A stretch of DNA of 27,714 nt from JBHJGS01 sp050331575 (GCA_050331575.1 JBHJGS010000051.1:1-27714); one strand, 5' to 3'; counted from the first letter of the stretch, positions 8,255-16,056 are shown. Made by a program: numbers and translations. The notes: generated by a model from the letters alone, not told the origin.

Positions 8255-8749
8255 ATGCGGGATGTCACATCAACGCCGGTTTTAGAGCGTCTGGCCTATT
8301 GCAGCCGGGCGACGCAAGCGCTGGACCAGGAGGAGCTGACGGAGCTTCTGGACCGGGCGCGCGCGCACAATCATGTCAACGACGTTACCGGCATCCTGGT
8401 CTATTGCCACGACCATTTCCTTCAGATCCTAGAGGGCGCGCCTGAAGCAGTGGCGAAGACTTTGGAGCGCATTCGGCGCGATCAACGCCACACCGATCTT
8501 CAGGTGCTGCAAATAGAGCATACGACCGCGCGCCGGTTCGACCAATGGCATATGGGCTATTGCCCGACCGCCTGTCGCCCGCCCCTGCAGCAACGCCTCA
8601 AAGCGCTGTTCGCCAGCCCGCCGAACAGCCGCGACATCGCACAGGTGGAGCCGATGCTGCGCACCTTCTACGATGCCGCCCAATTGGACGGGCGGTTGCA
8701 GGGCGACAATTGGTTCCGACCACTGCTTCCGCCGCGCCAAGCCAGCTAG
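8255..8749 (+). CDS. Short BLUF-domain blue-light photoreceptor
   Basis: The 164-aa protein is a stand-alone BLUF (sensor of blue light using FAD) domain at about 10-102 plus a helical C-terminal extension, with no fused output domain. The flavin-site residues of AppA all have counterparts at identical spacing: Tyr15 (AppA Tyr21), Asn39 (Asn45), Gln57 in FLQILEG (Gln63), Trp98 and Met100 in QWHMGY (Trp104 and Met106). It should therefore be photoactive. Short BLUF proteins of this kind act by light-dependent binding to a partner; the partner is not evident here. The gene converges on hpnH with 22 nt between stops. The ATG at 8255 fits the domain boundary, though its ribosome-binding site is poor. 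Confidence 0.9.
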   Translation: MRDVTSTPVLERLAYCSRATQALDQEELTELLDRARAHNHVNDVTGILVYCHDHFLQILEGAPEAVAKTLERIRRDQRHTDLQVLQIEHTTARRFDQWHMGYCPTACRPPLQQRLKALFASPPNSRDIAQVEPMLRTFYDAAQLDGRLQGDNWFRPLLPPRQAS

Positions 8750-8771
8750 GGTATGACCGCGAGGCGCCGCG

Positions 8772-9899
8772 CTAGGCTGCCTGCTTGTTGCGCTCGATCC
8801 GGGCCATTTCCTCTTCCACATGCTTTTCATGGAAGTCCTCTGCCGGCCGGGCCTGGCTCAGATCGATATCCTTGACGAAGTCCCCGTCCAGCTTCGGCCC
8901 GCGCAGAGAAACCCAGAAGGCCTTCAGCGGGTTCTTCACCGCGTCCATGGTGGCGGTGGGTTCATAGCCGCAATGGGCCATGCAATCGGCGCATTTCTCG
9001 TAATTGCCGGTGCCGTACTTGTCCCACTCGGTCTCTTCCATCAGCTCCTTGAACGATTTGGCATAGCCCTCGCCCAGCAGATAGCAGGGCTTCTGCCAGC
9101 CGAAGATATTGCGCGTCGGCATGCCCCACGGGGTGCATTCATAGCTCTGATTGCCGGTGATGAAATCCAGATACAGCGCGGAATGGCTGAGCGGCCATTT
9201 CTTGCCCTTCTGGCGCTTGAAGATGTCGCGGAACAGGGTCTTGGTCTTCTCCCGGTTCAGGAAATGCTCTTTGTCCGGCGCGCGCTCATAGGCAAAGCCC
9301 GGCGAGATGGTCACGCCGTTGACGCCAAGCTCGTCGCGGCAATAGTCCAAAAAGGCGGCGACCCGCTCGGGATCCATGCCGTCGAAGATGGTGGCATTGG
9401 CATTGACCTGGAAGCCCTTGGCGCGCACCGCCTTGATCGCCGTGACCGCGCGGTCGAACACGCCATCCTGGCACACCGCCTTGTCATGCTCTTCCTTCAG
9501 CCCGTCCAGATGAACCGAGAAGAACAGATAGGGCGAGGGCTTGAACAGGTGGATCTTCTTTTCCAGCAACAGCGCATTGGTGCATAACGAGACATATTTG
9601 CGCCGCTTGACGATGCCCGCCACGATGTCGCCGATTTCCTTGTGCAGCAACGGCTCGCCGCCGGGAATGGCAACCATCGGCGCGCCGCATTCGTCGACCG
9701 CGCCCAAGGCCTCCTCCACGCTCATCCGGCGCTTCAGGATCGGCATCGGATAATCGATCTTGCCACAGCCGGCACAGGCCAGATTGCACTGGAACAGCGG
9801 CTCCAGCATCAGCACCAGGGGATAGCGCTTGCGGCCCATCAGATGCTGCTTCATCACATACGCGCCGATGGCGGCGGCTTGGCGCAGGGGCACGGGCAT
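8772..9899 (-). CDS. hpnH: Adenosyl-hopene transferase HpnH (radical SAM)
   Basis: The 375-aa radical SAM enzyme joins the 5'-deoxyadenosyl group of SAM to diploptene to make adenosylhopane, the first step of the C35 extended-hopanoid side chain. The [4Fe-4S] motif is C38-N-L-A-C42-A-G-C45. A GGEP-type SAM-binding motif (IPGGEPLLHKEIGD) follows, and a C-terminal Cys-rich stretch (EKCADCMAHCGYEP) resembles the extra cluster or structural Cys of the family. The ATG at 9899, preceded by AAAGGAGC with about 8 nt spacing, is preferred over the TTG one codon upstream. It is transcribed away from the TetR gene, with a predicted promoter at 9951-9978. Confidence 0.95.
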   Translation of the reverse strand: MPVPLRQAAAIGAYVMKQHLMGRKRYPLVLMLEPLFQCNLACAGCGKIDYPMPILKRRMSVEEALGAVDECGAPMVAIPGGEPLLHKEIGDIVAGIVKRRKYVSLCTNALLLEKKIHLFKPSPYLFFSVHLDGLKEEHDKAVCQDGVFDRAVTAIKAVRAKGFQVNANATIFDGMDPERVAAFLDYCRDELGVNGVTISPGFAYERAPDKEHFLNREKTKTLFRDIFKRQKGKKWPLSHSALYLDFITGNQSYECTPWGMPTRNIFGWQKPCYLLGEGYAKSFKELMEETEWDKYGTGNYEKCADCMAHCGYEPTATMDAVKNPLKAFWVSLRGPKLDGDFVKDIDLSQARPAEDFHEKHVEEEMARIERNKQAA

Positions 9900-9933
9900 C
9901 AAGGACGCTCCTTTGAATGAGGCGGGACTGGAA

Positions 9934-9953
9934 AACGAAGTCGGTTTCGCGTT
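9934..9953. promoter_or_regulatory. Candidate operator overlapping the hpnH -10
   Basis: A 20-bp imperfect dyad has outer arms AACG and CGTT and an inner CGAA/TTTCG symmetry. It lies between hpnH and the TetR-family gene and covers the predicted hpnH -10 and start site. Position and size suit a TetR-type operator, but the symmetry is weak and no second copy was found in the window. Confidence 0.33.
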
Positions 9954-9978
9954 ATCAGCAGGGGCGGCGCTGTGTCAA
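9951..9978 (-). promoter_or_regulatory. Predicted hpnH promoter
   Basis: A consensus -35 TTGACA (9978-9973) is followed after 16 nt by GATAAC (9956-9951) on the minus strand. The start of transcription would fall near 9944, some 45 nt before the hpnH ATG. Confidence 0.55.
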
Positions 9979-10015
9979 TGCCGCGCTGAACCATCCCGGC
10001 GGCGTGGAGGAAGTT

Positions 10016-10729
10016 ATGCGGCGCGCGGAGGAGCCCATGACCATGCTTGAGACCTCTCGGCCGCGGCCGAGGCAAAGCCGCAGCAAGGCGACGGTGGAGA
10101 GGATCCGCGCCGCTGCCCAGCGGCTGCTGGCCGAGCAAGGCGCCGAGGCGGTGACCACCGTGGCGGTAGCCAAGGCTGCAGGCGTCTCGGTGGGCGGCCT
10201 GTACCGGTTCTTCGCGGACAAGCAGGCGATCCTGGACGCCGTCGCGGTCGACCATCTTCAGGCCTTCCGGACCCGGCTGGAGGCCGACCTGGCCAGCCTG
10301 GGTGCGGGCGACCCGGCCGGCTTCTTGAATGGCGTGATCGACAGCTTTGTGGGCTATCTGGCGGATCATCCGGACTTCCGGGCTTTGGCCCACGGGCCGG
10401 GCCTGATCAGTGCGGAAACCCGCAGCGCCCAAACCGGCTCCGACGAGGGCGCGATCTTGATGAGCTTCATCCTGTCGGCGCTGGGCATCACCCCCAGCCC
10501 GGCGCTGGACTTGAAGCTGCGCGTTGCCTGCGAAGCCGGCGACCGGCTGATCGCCTACGCCTTCCAGCAACCAGACCCCGCCACCCGAGACGCGGTGATC
10601 GCGGAGCTGAAAATGATGCTGCAAGGCTATCTCCTTCGGGCGGAGAGGTGGGAGGCCATGTTGCGGGATCGGCCGCCGACCGCCAGAGGACGAGACAGAC
10701 GCCCGCACCACCGCATCCGCAGCCCTTAA
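10016..10729 (+). CDS. TetR/AcrR-family transcriptional regulator
   Basis: The 237-aa protein has an N-terminal TetR DNA-binding domain (about 25-75) with the helix-turn-helix VTTVAVAKAAGVSVGGLYRFF at about 46-66. An all-helical ligand and dimerisation domain follows, then an Arg-rich tail. The ATG at 10016 has a good GGAGG at 10006-10010. A second purine-rich GGAGGAG at 10027-10033 could serve ATGs at 10037 or 10043, so the exact start is uncertain; the frame is open up to 9917 but that region is the hpnH promoter. It is divergent from hpnH and convergent with hpnN, so it sits inside the hopanoid block. Local control of hpnH is an inference. Its stop codon overlaps the hpnN stop within a shared TTAA. 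Confidence 0.88.
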   Translation: MRRAEEPMTMLETSRPRPRQSRSKATVERIRAAAQRLLAEQGAEAVTTVAVAKAAGVSVGGLYRFFADKQAILDAVAVDHLQAFRTRLEADLASLGAGDPAGFLNGVIDSFVGYLADHPDFRALAHGPGLISAETRSAQTGSDEGAILMSFILSALGITPSPALDLKLRVACEAGDRLIAYAFQQPDPATRDAVIAELKMMLQGYLLRAERWEAMLRDRPPTARGRDRRPHHRIRSP

Positions 10730-13323
10730 CGGGGTCTCCGCCGTCGCTGATTGAGCAGGCTCCACAGGCCTGGCAGCACCACGAGCGTGCAGATCAGGGT
10801 AAAGCCGATGGCGATGGTCAGGAGCACGCCCATGCTGGCGGTGCCGCGATGTTCGTTCAGCATCAGCGTTCCGAAGCTACCCATGGTGGTCAGCGCCGAC
10901 ATCAGCACCGCCTTAGGCGTGGAGGTGTTGACCGCCGCGAACGGGTCGCCGCCAGCCTGGGCACGCAGCACAAAATGAATGCCGCTGTCCACGCCCAATC
11001 CGATCAGAAGCGGCAGCACGATGACATTGGCAAAATTGAACGGCATGCCGATCCAGACGCTGAGCGCCAGGGTCAAAACCGCGGCCAAGGCCAGCGGCAC
11101 GAGGATCAGCATCACCGTGCCGATCCGCTTCAGCGCCAGCCATAACAGCGCAAATGCCATTACCGCTGCCAGCGCGGTGGCCTGGACCATCGATTGGGAG
11201 ACATAGCGCCCGGCCGACAAAACCGCCACGGCGGGACCGGTCACGTCGCGCTCGCGCGCAGCCACCGCCTCGACGAAGCGCGCGCGGGCGCGATCTTGTT
11301 GCACCGCAACGGCGGGATAGATTTGCACCCGCGCCCGGCCATCAGGCGCCAGATAAAGCCGACGTAGACTATCCGGCACATCCTCCAGCGATACCGCGCC
11401 AACGCTCAGCTGACGCTGCAAGCTGTCCAACTGATCGGGCCAATAGGTGAACACCGCGGTTTCAAAGGCGTCTAAGCGATCCTTTGCAAGCAATGCGGTC
11501 AGCCGTTCGGCCAGCCGCTCGGCCTGAACGCGGAAGGCGGCATCACCACCGGCGCCCATGCGCGCGTCCAAGGCGTCCAAAAACCGTCTCACCGCGGCCC
11601 GCTTCTGTGCTGGATCAACCGTCGGATCCGGCTCCGCCTGGAACACGAAGGCAAGCTGACCCGCCAGAAAATCCAGTTCCGCCAATTTGATGTCCTGATT
11701 GGTCGGGACATAGCTTGCCAGCGTGACGGTGCGACCGACCTCTGGCAATTGCTTGAACGCCTCTGCCAGGCGCTGCGCCGCGCCGAGGTCGGATGCGACA
11801 TATTCCAAGGTATAGGGCTGTGTGCGCTCGTCATCGAACAGCAGCTGAAACGCCTGCACCGATGGGCTCATCGGATCGCGCAAATTCATCGGATCGGCGT
11901 CGAAGCGCACCTCGTCCAGCCATGGCACTGCCACGAAACCGGCCAACAGGCCTAGAACCGCCACCGGCGGAGACAGGCGGCGAAATTTCCCCAGGCGCTG
12001 CGGTGGCGTCGGCCGTTTCCGGCGCACCGGTGGGGGAAACAAGCTCAGCCAAGCCGGTATCACGGTGATGGCGGTGACGAATGCGATGAACACCCCGGTG
12101 CCGGAAATCACGCCCAATTGGGCCATGCCGACAAACGGCGTCGGCACGAAGGCATAAAAGGTCAGGGCGGTGGTCGGCGCACACAAGGACAAGGCAAGGC
12201 CAATCTCGTGCACGGCACCGGTCAGGGCACCGCCATGGTCCTGGCCCTCCCGTCGCGCTTCTTGATAACTGAGCGCCAGATGGATCGCGAAGTCGATGCC
12301 CAGGCCGATGAACAGCACCGCAAAGGCGATCGACACCAAATTCAATTCGCCGACCGACACACTGGCAAAGCCAAGGGTCAAGAACAGCCCGAGAAACAAG
12401 GACAGCAGCGCCGCGGAGACCAGCTGCCAAGCCCGCAGACCGAAACTCAAAATCGCCGCGACCAGCAGCAACGACAGAAGTGTCGACAGGCCAATGCCGG
12501 CCGAGACGCTGGCCAATTCTTCCGACCGCAACACCACATCGCCGGTGATTGCCAACTGGGCCGGTTCGCCCAAGCTCGGCTGCAGCGAGTCCCACAGTCG
12601 CTGGATCTCCGCCACCGCAGCTTTGGCCGGATTCAAGGACCGGAAATCTTGCGCCGGCACCACGGTGATCACGCGTTGGATCGGCACCTCCGCCTCGTTC
12701 GGCCGAAACACCTCCGCCCAGGAAAGCGGCAGCGGTTGGCCCTGGAGGGTCGTCTCCGCGCTATCGGCCAATTGGCGCATCAGCCCGGTCAGCACCTCGG
12801 TTTCAAAGCCGCCTTCCAGTGCGCCCGCCAGGGGTCTGAAGAGCCCCTTCAAGCTCGGGTCAGCGGCCATCCGTTCAAGAAAGGGCGTCGCCTCCGACAG
12901 CCGGCGGGAGACATCGTCGAGCTCGTCGATCGACAGAAACAAGAGCCCATGGCGGCGCAGATAAGGATTGACCGTCGGCGCGAAGACGCGGTCGAACAGG
13001 TCCTGTCGCGCTTGCAGGGCCGTGACCAGCTTGAGGCTGGCCGTGTCGGCCGCTTCTGCTGTACGGGCGCGCACCAGCAGCGCCACCGACCCTTTCGCCT
13101 GGTCGAAGGTGCTGAGATATTCCTGCATATTCTGCCGGTAGCGCAGATTCGCGTCGAGCATATTGCTCGCTTCAGTATCGATCGTCAGATAGGTGGCGGC
13201 ATGCCACACGCCGGCAGCAGCCAGCAGCGTCAGCCCCAGAAGTGCCATGCGGGGCCGGGCAGCCATGGCCTGCACCCAGGCGCGCAAAGCCCGCTGCAGC
13301 CACGAGGCGTCGGCGGAAGACAT
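10726..13323 (-). CDS. hpnN: Hopanoid-associated RND transporter HpnN
   Basis: The 865-aa inner-membrane protein of the MMPL/RND superfamily is, in other hopanoid producers, needed to move hopanoids to the outer membrane. The topology is two RND halves. TM1 is at about 25-45, followed by a large periplasmic loop (about 46-270) and a TM cluster at about 273-425 containing GLGIDFAIH at 340-348. The second half begins with a TM near 465, has a second periplasmic loop, and ends with a TM cluster containing GVDSGIHF near 777-784. The N-terminal pattern IDTEASNMLDANLRYRQN matches HpnN. The ATG at 13323 is clear. The rest of the hopanoid cluster (squalene-hopene cyclase and others) is not in the window. 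Confidence 0.9.
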   Translation of the reverse strand: MSSADASWLQRALRAWVQAMAARPRMALLGLTLLAAAGVWHAATYLTIDTEASNMLDANLRYRQNMQEYLSTFDQAKGSVALLVRARTAEAADTASLKLVTALQARQDLFDRVFAPTVNPYLRRHGLLFLSIDELDDVSRRLSEATPFLERMAADPSLKGLFRPLAGALEGGFETEVLTGLMRQLADSAETTLQGQPLPLSWAEVFRPNEAEVPIQRVITVVPAQDFRSLNPAKAAVAEIQRLWDSLQPSLGEPAQLAITGDVVLRSEELASVSAGIGLSTLLSLLLVAAILSFGLRAWQLVSAALLSLFLGLFLTLGFASVSVGELNLVSIAFAVLFIGLGIDFAIHLALSYQEARREGQDHGGALTGAVHEIGLALSLCAPTTALTFYAFVPTPFVGMAQLGVISGTGVFIAFVTAITVIPAWLSLFPPPVRRKRPTPPQRLGKFRRLSPPVAVLGLLAGFVAVPWLDEVRFDADPMNLRDPMSPSVQAFQLLFDDERTQPYTLEYVASDLGAAQRLAEAFKQLPEVGRTVTLASYVPTNQDIKLAELDFLAGQLAFVFQAEPDPTVDPAQKRAAVRRFLDALDARMGAGGDAAFRVQAERLAERLTALLAKDRLDAFETAVFTYWPDQLDSLQRQLSVGAVSLEDVPDSLRRLYLAPDGRARVQIYPAVAVQQDRARARFVEAVAARERDVTGPAVAVLSAGRYVSQSMVQATALAAVMAFALLWLALKRIGTVMLILVPLALAAVLTLALSVWIGMPFNFANVIVLPLLIGLGVDSGIHFVLRAQAGGDPFAAVNTSTPKAVLMSALTTMGSFGTLMLNEHRGTASMGVLLTIAIGFTLICTLVVLPGLWSLLNQRRRRPR

Positions 13324-13393
13324 CGAGATGGGCGATCCTCATTGAGGCAAACGGTCATGCGCGCCTAGCTTGCCCAGACGCAGAGCGCAAGAT

Positions 13394-13409
13394 GGCCGAG
13401 GAGACGGCC
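13394..13409 (-). terminator. Hairpin after the AraC-family gene
   Basis: Just past the stop of the AraC-family gene, minus-strand RNA can form GGCCG-tctcct-CGGCC, followed by ATCTT. There is no real U-run, so it may be a weak terminator or simply GC-rich symmetry in the 93-nt gap before hpnN. Confidence 0.25.
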
Positions 13410-13416
13410 GGCCGCC

Positions 13417-14334
13417 TCAATTGAAAAATTGCTGGCGCTTCTTGGCCTGACGCGAAGCGCCCTCGCGGAAGCGTCCCGGTGTTTGTCCGAGCACCTGCTT
13501 GAACACGGTGGTGAAGTGCGACTGGCTGGAAAAGCCCACATCCAGGGCCACCTCAGCAATCGACCGATCCGTATTGATCAACAGCGCCCGCGCCTTTTGC
13601 ACGCGCCGCACCAAAACATATTCATACGGGCTCAGACCCGTCGTCAGCTTGAATTTCCGCGAGAAATGGAACATCGACAGGCCGCTCAGGGACGCCAGAT
13701 CCTCCGTGGCGATTTTCCGTTCCATATTGGCATCGACAAACGAGTCCAGCCGTTCCAACACCTCCGTGGCGAGCACGTCGCTGACCGGTTCGCGGCGGAC
13801 CTGATCGGAGCCATGGTGGTTCAGCAAATGGATGCTCAACAGATCGGTGAAGCTGTCGCGAAACGCGTCGCAGCTTTCAAACAAGGTGCGATTGTGAAAC
13901 AGCGTGCCGGTTAGAAACGCCACCGCGAACGGATCGCGCAAACACATAAGCCGCCGGCTGCCCAGATTGCGTTCCTGCAGAAAATCGACCCGCCGTCCGC
14001 TCGCGGCCAGCGCCCGCGGGCTGAGCAGCACTTGCAGGACAAAGGCGGTGCCGTCGCAGCGAACCTTCATCGTCACCCCCGGCGGCACGAGGGCAAGTGC
14101 ATGATCGGGATCATAGCCAGCGGCGCAGGACATCAGTTCCGGCGGCTCACCGTCCAACAAGCAGAACAGCTGCACATGCGTGTCGGCGGGCAGGTCATAG
14201 GCGCCTCGCGGCAAGCGCCAAAGCGCCGCGCCGGTCTCGCACCGGCCGCGCGGCTCAAAAACGGCTTGCGGCTCGAAGCCAACGGCTTCGATCGTTTGAA
14301 ACACGAACCTATGAAATCCGCTTCGGGCGCGCAT
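13417..14334 (-). CDS. AraC-family transcriptional regulator
   Basis: The 305-aa protein has a C-terminal AraC DNA-binding domain (about 205-290) with two helix-turn-helix units. The first is around IATEDLASLSGLSMFHFSRK and the second around SIAEVALDVGFSSQSHFTTV, ending in the family signature LGQTPGRFR. The N-terminal 180 residues form a cupin-like ligand-sensing domain, consistent with the AraC-binding-like family. The ligand is unknown. It lies upstream of hpnN on the same strand with a 93-nt gap, so it may be co-transcribed or may regulate it, but neither is shown. A promoter candidate and inverted repeats lie upstream. Confidence 0.9.
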   Translation of the reverse strand: MRARSGFHRFVFQTIEAVGFEPQAVFEPRGRCETGAALWRLPRGAYDLPADTHVQLFCLLDGEPPELMSCAAGYDPDHALALVPPGVTMKVRCDGTAFVLQVLLSPRALAASGRRVDFLQERNLGSRRLMCLRDPFAVAFLTGTLFHNRTLFESCDAFRDSFTDLLSIHLLNHHGSDQVRREPVSDVLATEVLERLDSFVDANMERKIATEDLASLSGLSMFHFSRKFKLTTGLSPYEYVLVRRVQKARALLINTDRSIAEVALDVGFSSQSHFTTVFKQVLGQTPGRFREGASRQAKKRQQFFN

Positions 14335-14360
14335 ATCAATCCAGTACCGGAAAGCTCTTG

Positions 14361-14389
14361 TTTATAGCGTAAGCGTGTCGCATTGACCA
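14361..14389 (-). promoter_or_regulatory. Promoter candidate for the AraC-family gene
   Basis: On the minus strand, TGGTCA (14389-14384), a 17-nt spacer and TATAAA (14366-14361) lie about 27 nt before the start codon. The -10 is good and the -35 matches four of six consensus positions. Confidence 0.5.
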
Positions 14390-14424
14390 TCGCTGATAGG
14401 AATTTGCTGAAATGAGAAGCGCCT

Positions 14425-14443
14425 TTTGCGTATTGTTCGCAAA
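14425..14443. promoter_or_regulatory. Inverted repeat upstream of the AraC-family promoter
   Basis: TTTGCG and CGCAAA arms, separated by 7 nt, lie 36 bp upstream of the predicted -35. This is a position where an activator site would be expected. Binding by the adjacent AraC-family protein is only an inference; AraC sites are more often direct repeats. Confidence 0.3.
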
Positions 14444-14603
14444 TGCATGGTCGAGCGGGCGCTGATTGCTGGGATTTTACCAGCCCAAAGCGCAAATATT
14501 TAATGAGAGATGAGTCCGACAGGTCTTGGGCCGTGGCGCTGCTATGAAAAAAGATATCAGTCCGGCGCGCCCTCTGCGCTTTGTCGGATCCCGCGGTCCG
14601 GCA

Positions 14604-14657
14604 GGCTATCCCTAACCCGGATGCGAATACGGGCTATCGCTAACCCGGATGCGAATA
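14604..14657. repeat. Two 26-nt direct repeats with a 2-nt spacer
   Basis: Copies at 14604-14629 and 14632-14657 begin GGCTATC and end CGGATGCGAATA; they differ at one base. They lie downstream of cspA. Origin and function are unknown. Confidence 0.75.
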
Positions 14658-14666
14658 GAGATCATC

Positions 14667-14691
14667 GGGGCGGCCGATCAGCAGCCGCCCC
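14667..14691 (-). terminator. Possible cspA terminator
   Basis: A perfect 8-bp stem (GGGGCGGC/GCCGCCCC) with a 9-nt loop lies 15 nt past the cspA stop. Downstream RNA is only modestly U-rich (GAUGAUCUCUAUU), so termination efficiency is uncertain. Confidence 0.45.
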
Positions 14692-14705
14692 ATGGCAGGG
14701 TTCAG

Positions 14706-14915
14706 CTATTCCAAACGAAGATTGACCGCCGAGGACTTGCCCCGCTTGCGGTCGACCTCGATGTCATAGCTCAGCCGCTGTCCGTCCTTCAGGCCGTCCA
14801 ATCCGGCGCGTTCCACCGCGCTGATATGCACGAACACATCGGCGCCGCCGGCATCAGGCTGAATAAAGCCATAGCCCTTGGTGCCGTTGAACCATTTGAC
14901 AGATCCGGTATTCAT
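14706..14915 (-). CDS. Cold-shock (CspA-family) nucleic-acid-binding protein
   Basis: The 69-aa single cold-shock domain is an OB-fold RNA/DNA chaperone. RNP1-type GTKGYGFIQP at 11-20 and RNP2-type VFVHISA at 27-33 are intact, as is the N-terminal GSVKWFN. The frame is open further upstream, but the ATG at 14915 is the family start. An AAAGGA ribosome-binding site lies in the loop of a 6-bp hairpin immediately before the ATG. The gene is divergent from the SDR gene. Whether it is cold-induced cannot be told from sequence. Confidence 0.93.
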   Translation of the reverse strand: MNTGSVKWFNGTKGYGFIQPDAGGADVFVHISAVERAGLDGLKDGQRLSYDIEVDRKRGKSSAVNLRLE

Positions 14916-15308
14916 CGTCTCACATCCTTTCATCGTGAGAGGGGCGGCCGGCCATTTTTGCAGACCTGGCCAGGGAACCGATGCCGCAACCGGTGCGGCG
15001 CAAAGCGCGCGCACGTCATCAGCGGCATATGTCGGAAAAGCAGGGGGGAAAACGCGTCGATCAGTGGTTTCGTCCGGCTGCCGCAAGGCGGCGGTCTATC
15101 ATCTATCACCGATCAAAACGGCGTGGCTTCGCGCAGGCGATGGCGCAATCGCATCGCCGCGATAGCATCTGAAAACCATAATTTCGCCGCGGGTGCAAAA
15201 CAAATCCGCGGCATCGGCGGGAGCGCCGGCGCGCCGCATGGCGTTGTCGCGCCAGGCCTCAGGACCAACGCGCAAGGCCTGCCCCCTTGCCCCCATCAGG
15301 AGACATTC
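14916..15308. other. Divergent intergenic region between cspA and the SDR gene
   Basis: The 393-nt gap holds the cspA leader hairpin (14918-14940) and two further dyads: GCCGCA/TGCGGC at 14983-14999 with a 5-nt loop, and GGCGATG/CATCGCC at 15136-15158 with a 9-nt loop. The SDR ribosome-binding site AGGAGA lies at 15298-15303. No strong -35/-10 pair was found for either gene and no coding sequence was recognised. Confidence 0.55.
14918..14940 (-). promoter_or_regulatory. Hairpin presenting the cspA ribosome-binding site
   Basis: In the cspA mRNA leader, TCTCAC pairs with GTGAGA around an 11-nt loop that contains AAAGGA. The stem ends 2 nt before the AUG. The structure could hold the ribosome-binding site open or respond to temperature; this is an inference from the fold only. 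Confidence 0.4.
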
Positions 15309-15995
15309 ATGACTGACGACGCCCCCGTCCTGCTGATCACCGGCGCCTCCAGCGGCATCGGCGCGGCCACCGCGCACGCTGCGGCTGAGGCCGGCTGGCG
15401 CCTGGTCTTGACGGCCCGGTCCGAAGACAAGCTGACCGCGCTGGCCGACCAGATCGGACCGCAGCGCGCCTGCGTGGTGCCGGTGGACGTCGCCGATTAT
15501 GCCAGTCAAGACGCCATGGTAAACCGGGCCCAGGCGGCCTTTGGGCGGTTGGATGCGCTGTTCGCCAATGCCGGTATCGGCGGCAGTCCGGGCGGCTTCT
15601 CCAGTGCAGATCCTGGCAGCTGGCGCACCATGGTCGAGGTCAATATTCTCGGCGTCGCCTATTCGATCCAGCTTTGTTTGCCGGCCCTGAGGCAAGCGCG
15701 CGGCCATGTTCTGATCACCGGGTCGATCGCTGGTCGGCGCACACTGGCCGGGTCGATGTATTCCGCCACCAAATGGGCAGTTAGCGCGATCGGCTATTCG
15801 CTGCGCGAGGAACTGAACGGCAGCGGTGTGCGGGTGACCCTGATCGAGCCGGGCATGGTCGACACGCCGTTCTTCGATAGCCCCAAGCCGGATGCCTTGG
15901 CGCCGGAGGATGTGGCCCGGGCCGTGGTTTATGCGTTGCGCCAGCCGGCCAGCGTTGAGGTGCATGAACTGGTCATTCTGCCGACGCCGAGATGA
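15309..15995 (+). CDS. Short-chain dehydrogenase/reductase (SDR)
   Basis: The 228-aa classical SDR is probably an NAD(P)-dependent oxidoreductase. The cofactor motif TGASSGIG is at 11-18, NAG at 87-89 and the structural Asn at 112. The catalytic Ser139 and Tyr151-x-x-x-Lys155 are complete. A PGMVDT motif follows at 181-186. Arg37 after the second beta strand hints at NADP preference. Similarity is to the YdfG/serine-type SDRs with a C-terminus ending in LVILPTPR, but the substrate cannot be assigned. The ATG at 15309 has a clear AGGAGA 5 nt upstream. It converges on the MscS-family gene. Confidence 0.9.
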   Translation: MTDDAPVLLITGASSGIGAATAHAAAEAGWRLVLTARSEDKLTALADQIGPQRACVVPVDVADYASQDAMVNRAQAAFGRLDALFANAGIGGSPGGFSSADPGSWRTMVEVNILGVAYSIQLCLPALRQARGHVLITGSIAGRRTLAGSMYSATKWAVSAIGYSLREELNGSGVRVTLIEPGMVDTPFFDSPKPDALAPEDVARAVVYALRQPASVEVHELVILPTPR

Positions 15996-16000
15996 CCCGC

Positions 16001-16045
16001 ACCGATGGGGCCCGCCCCAATGGGACCCACCCCAATGGAACCCGC
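16001..16045. repeat. Three tandem 15-nt units between the SDR and MscS-family genes
   Basis: Units at 16001-16015, 16016-16030 and 16031-16045 follow the pattern CCRATGGRRCCCRC with two or three differences between units. They lie in the 61-nt gap between convergent stops. A short CCGG-cagg-CCGG hairpin follows directly. Confidence 0.65.
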
Positions 16046-16056
16046 CGGCAGGCCGG

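Larger units (their letters stand above)
14335..14705. other. Intergenic region between the AraC-family gene and cspA
   Basis: This 371-nt region is more AT-rich than its surroundings near 14340-14510. It holds a promoter candidate for the AraC-family gene, an inverted repeat at 14425-14443, a smaller hairpin at 14468-14484 (GCTGG/CCAGC), a 26-nt direct repeat pair (14604-14657) and a hairpin that may end cspA transcription (14667-14691). Both flanking genes read leftward. No gene was recognised. Confidence 0.6.
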
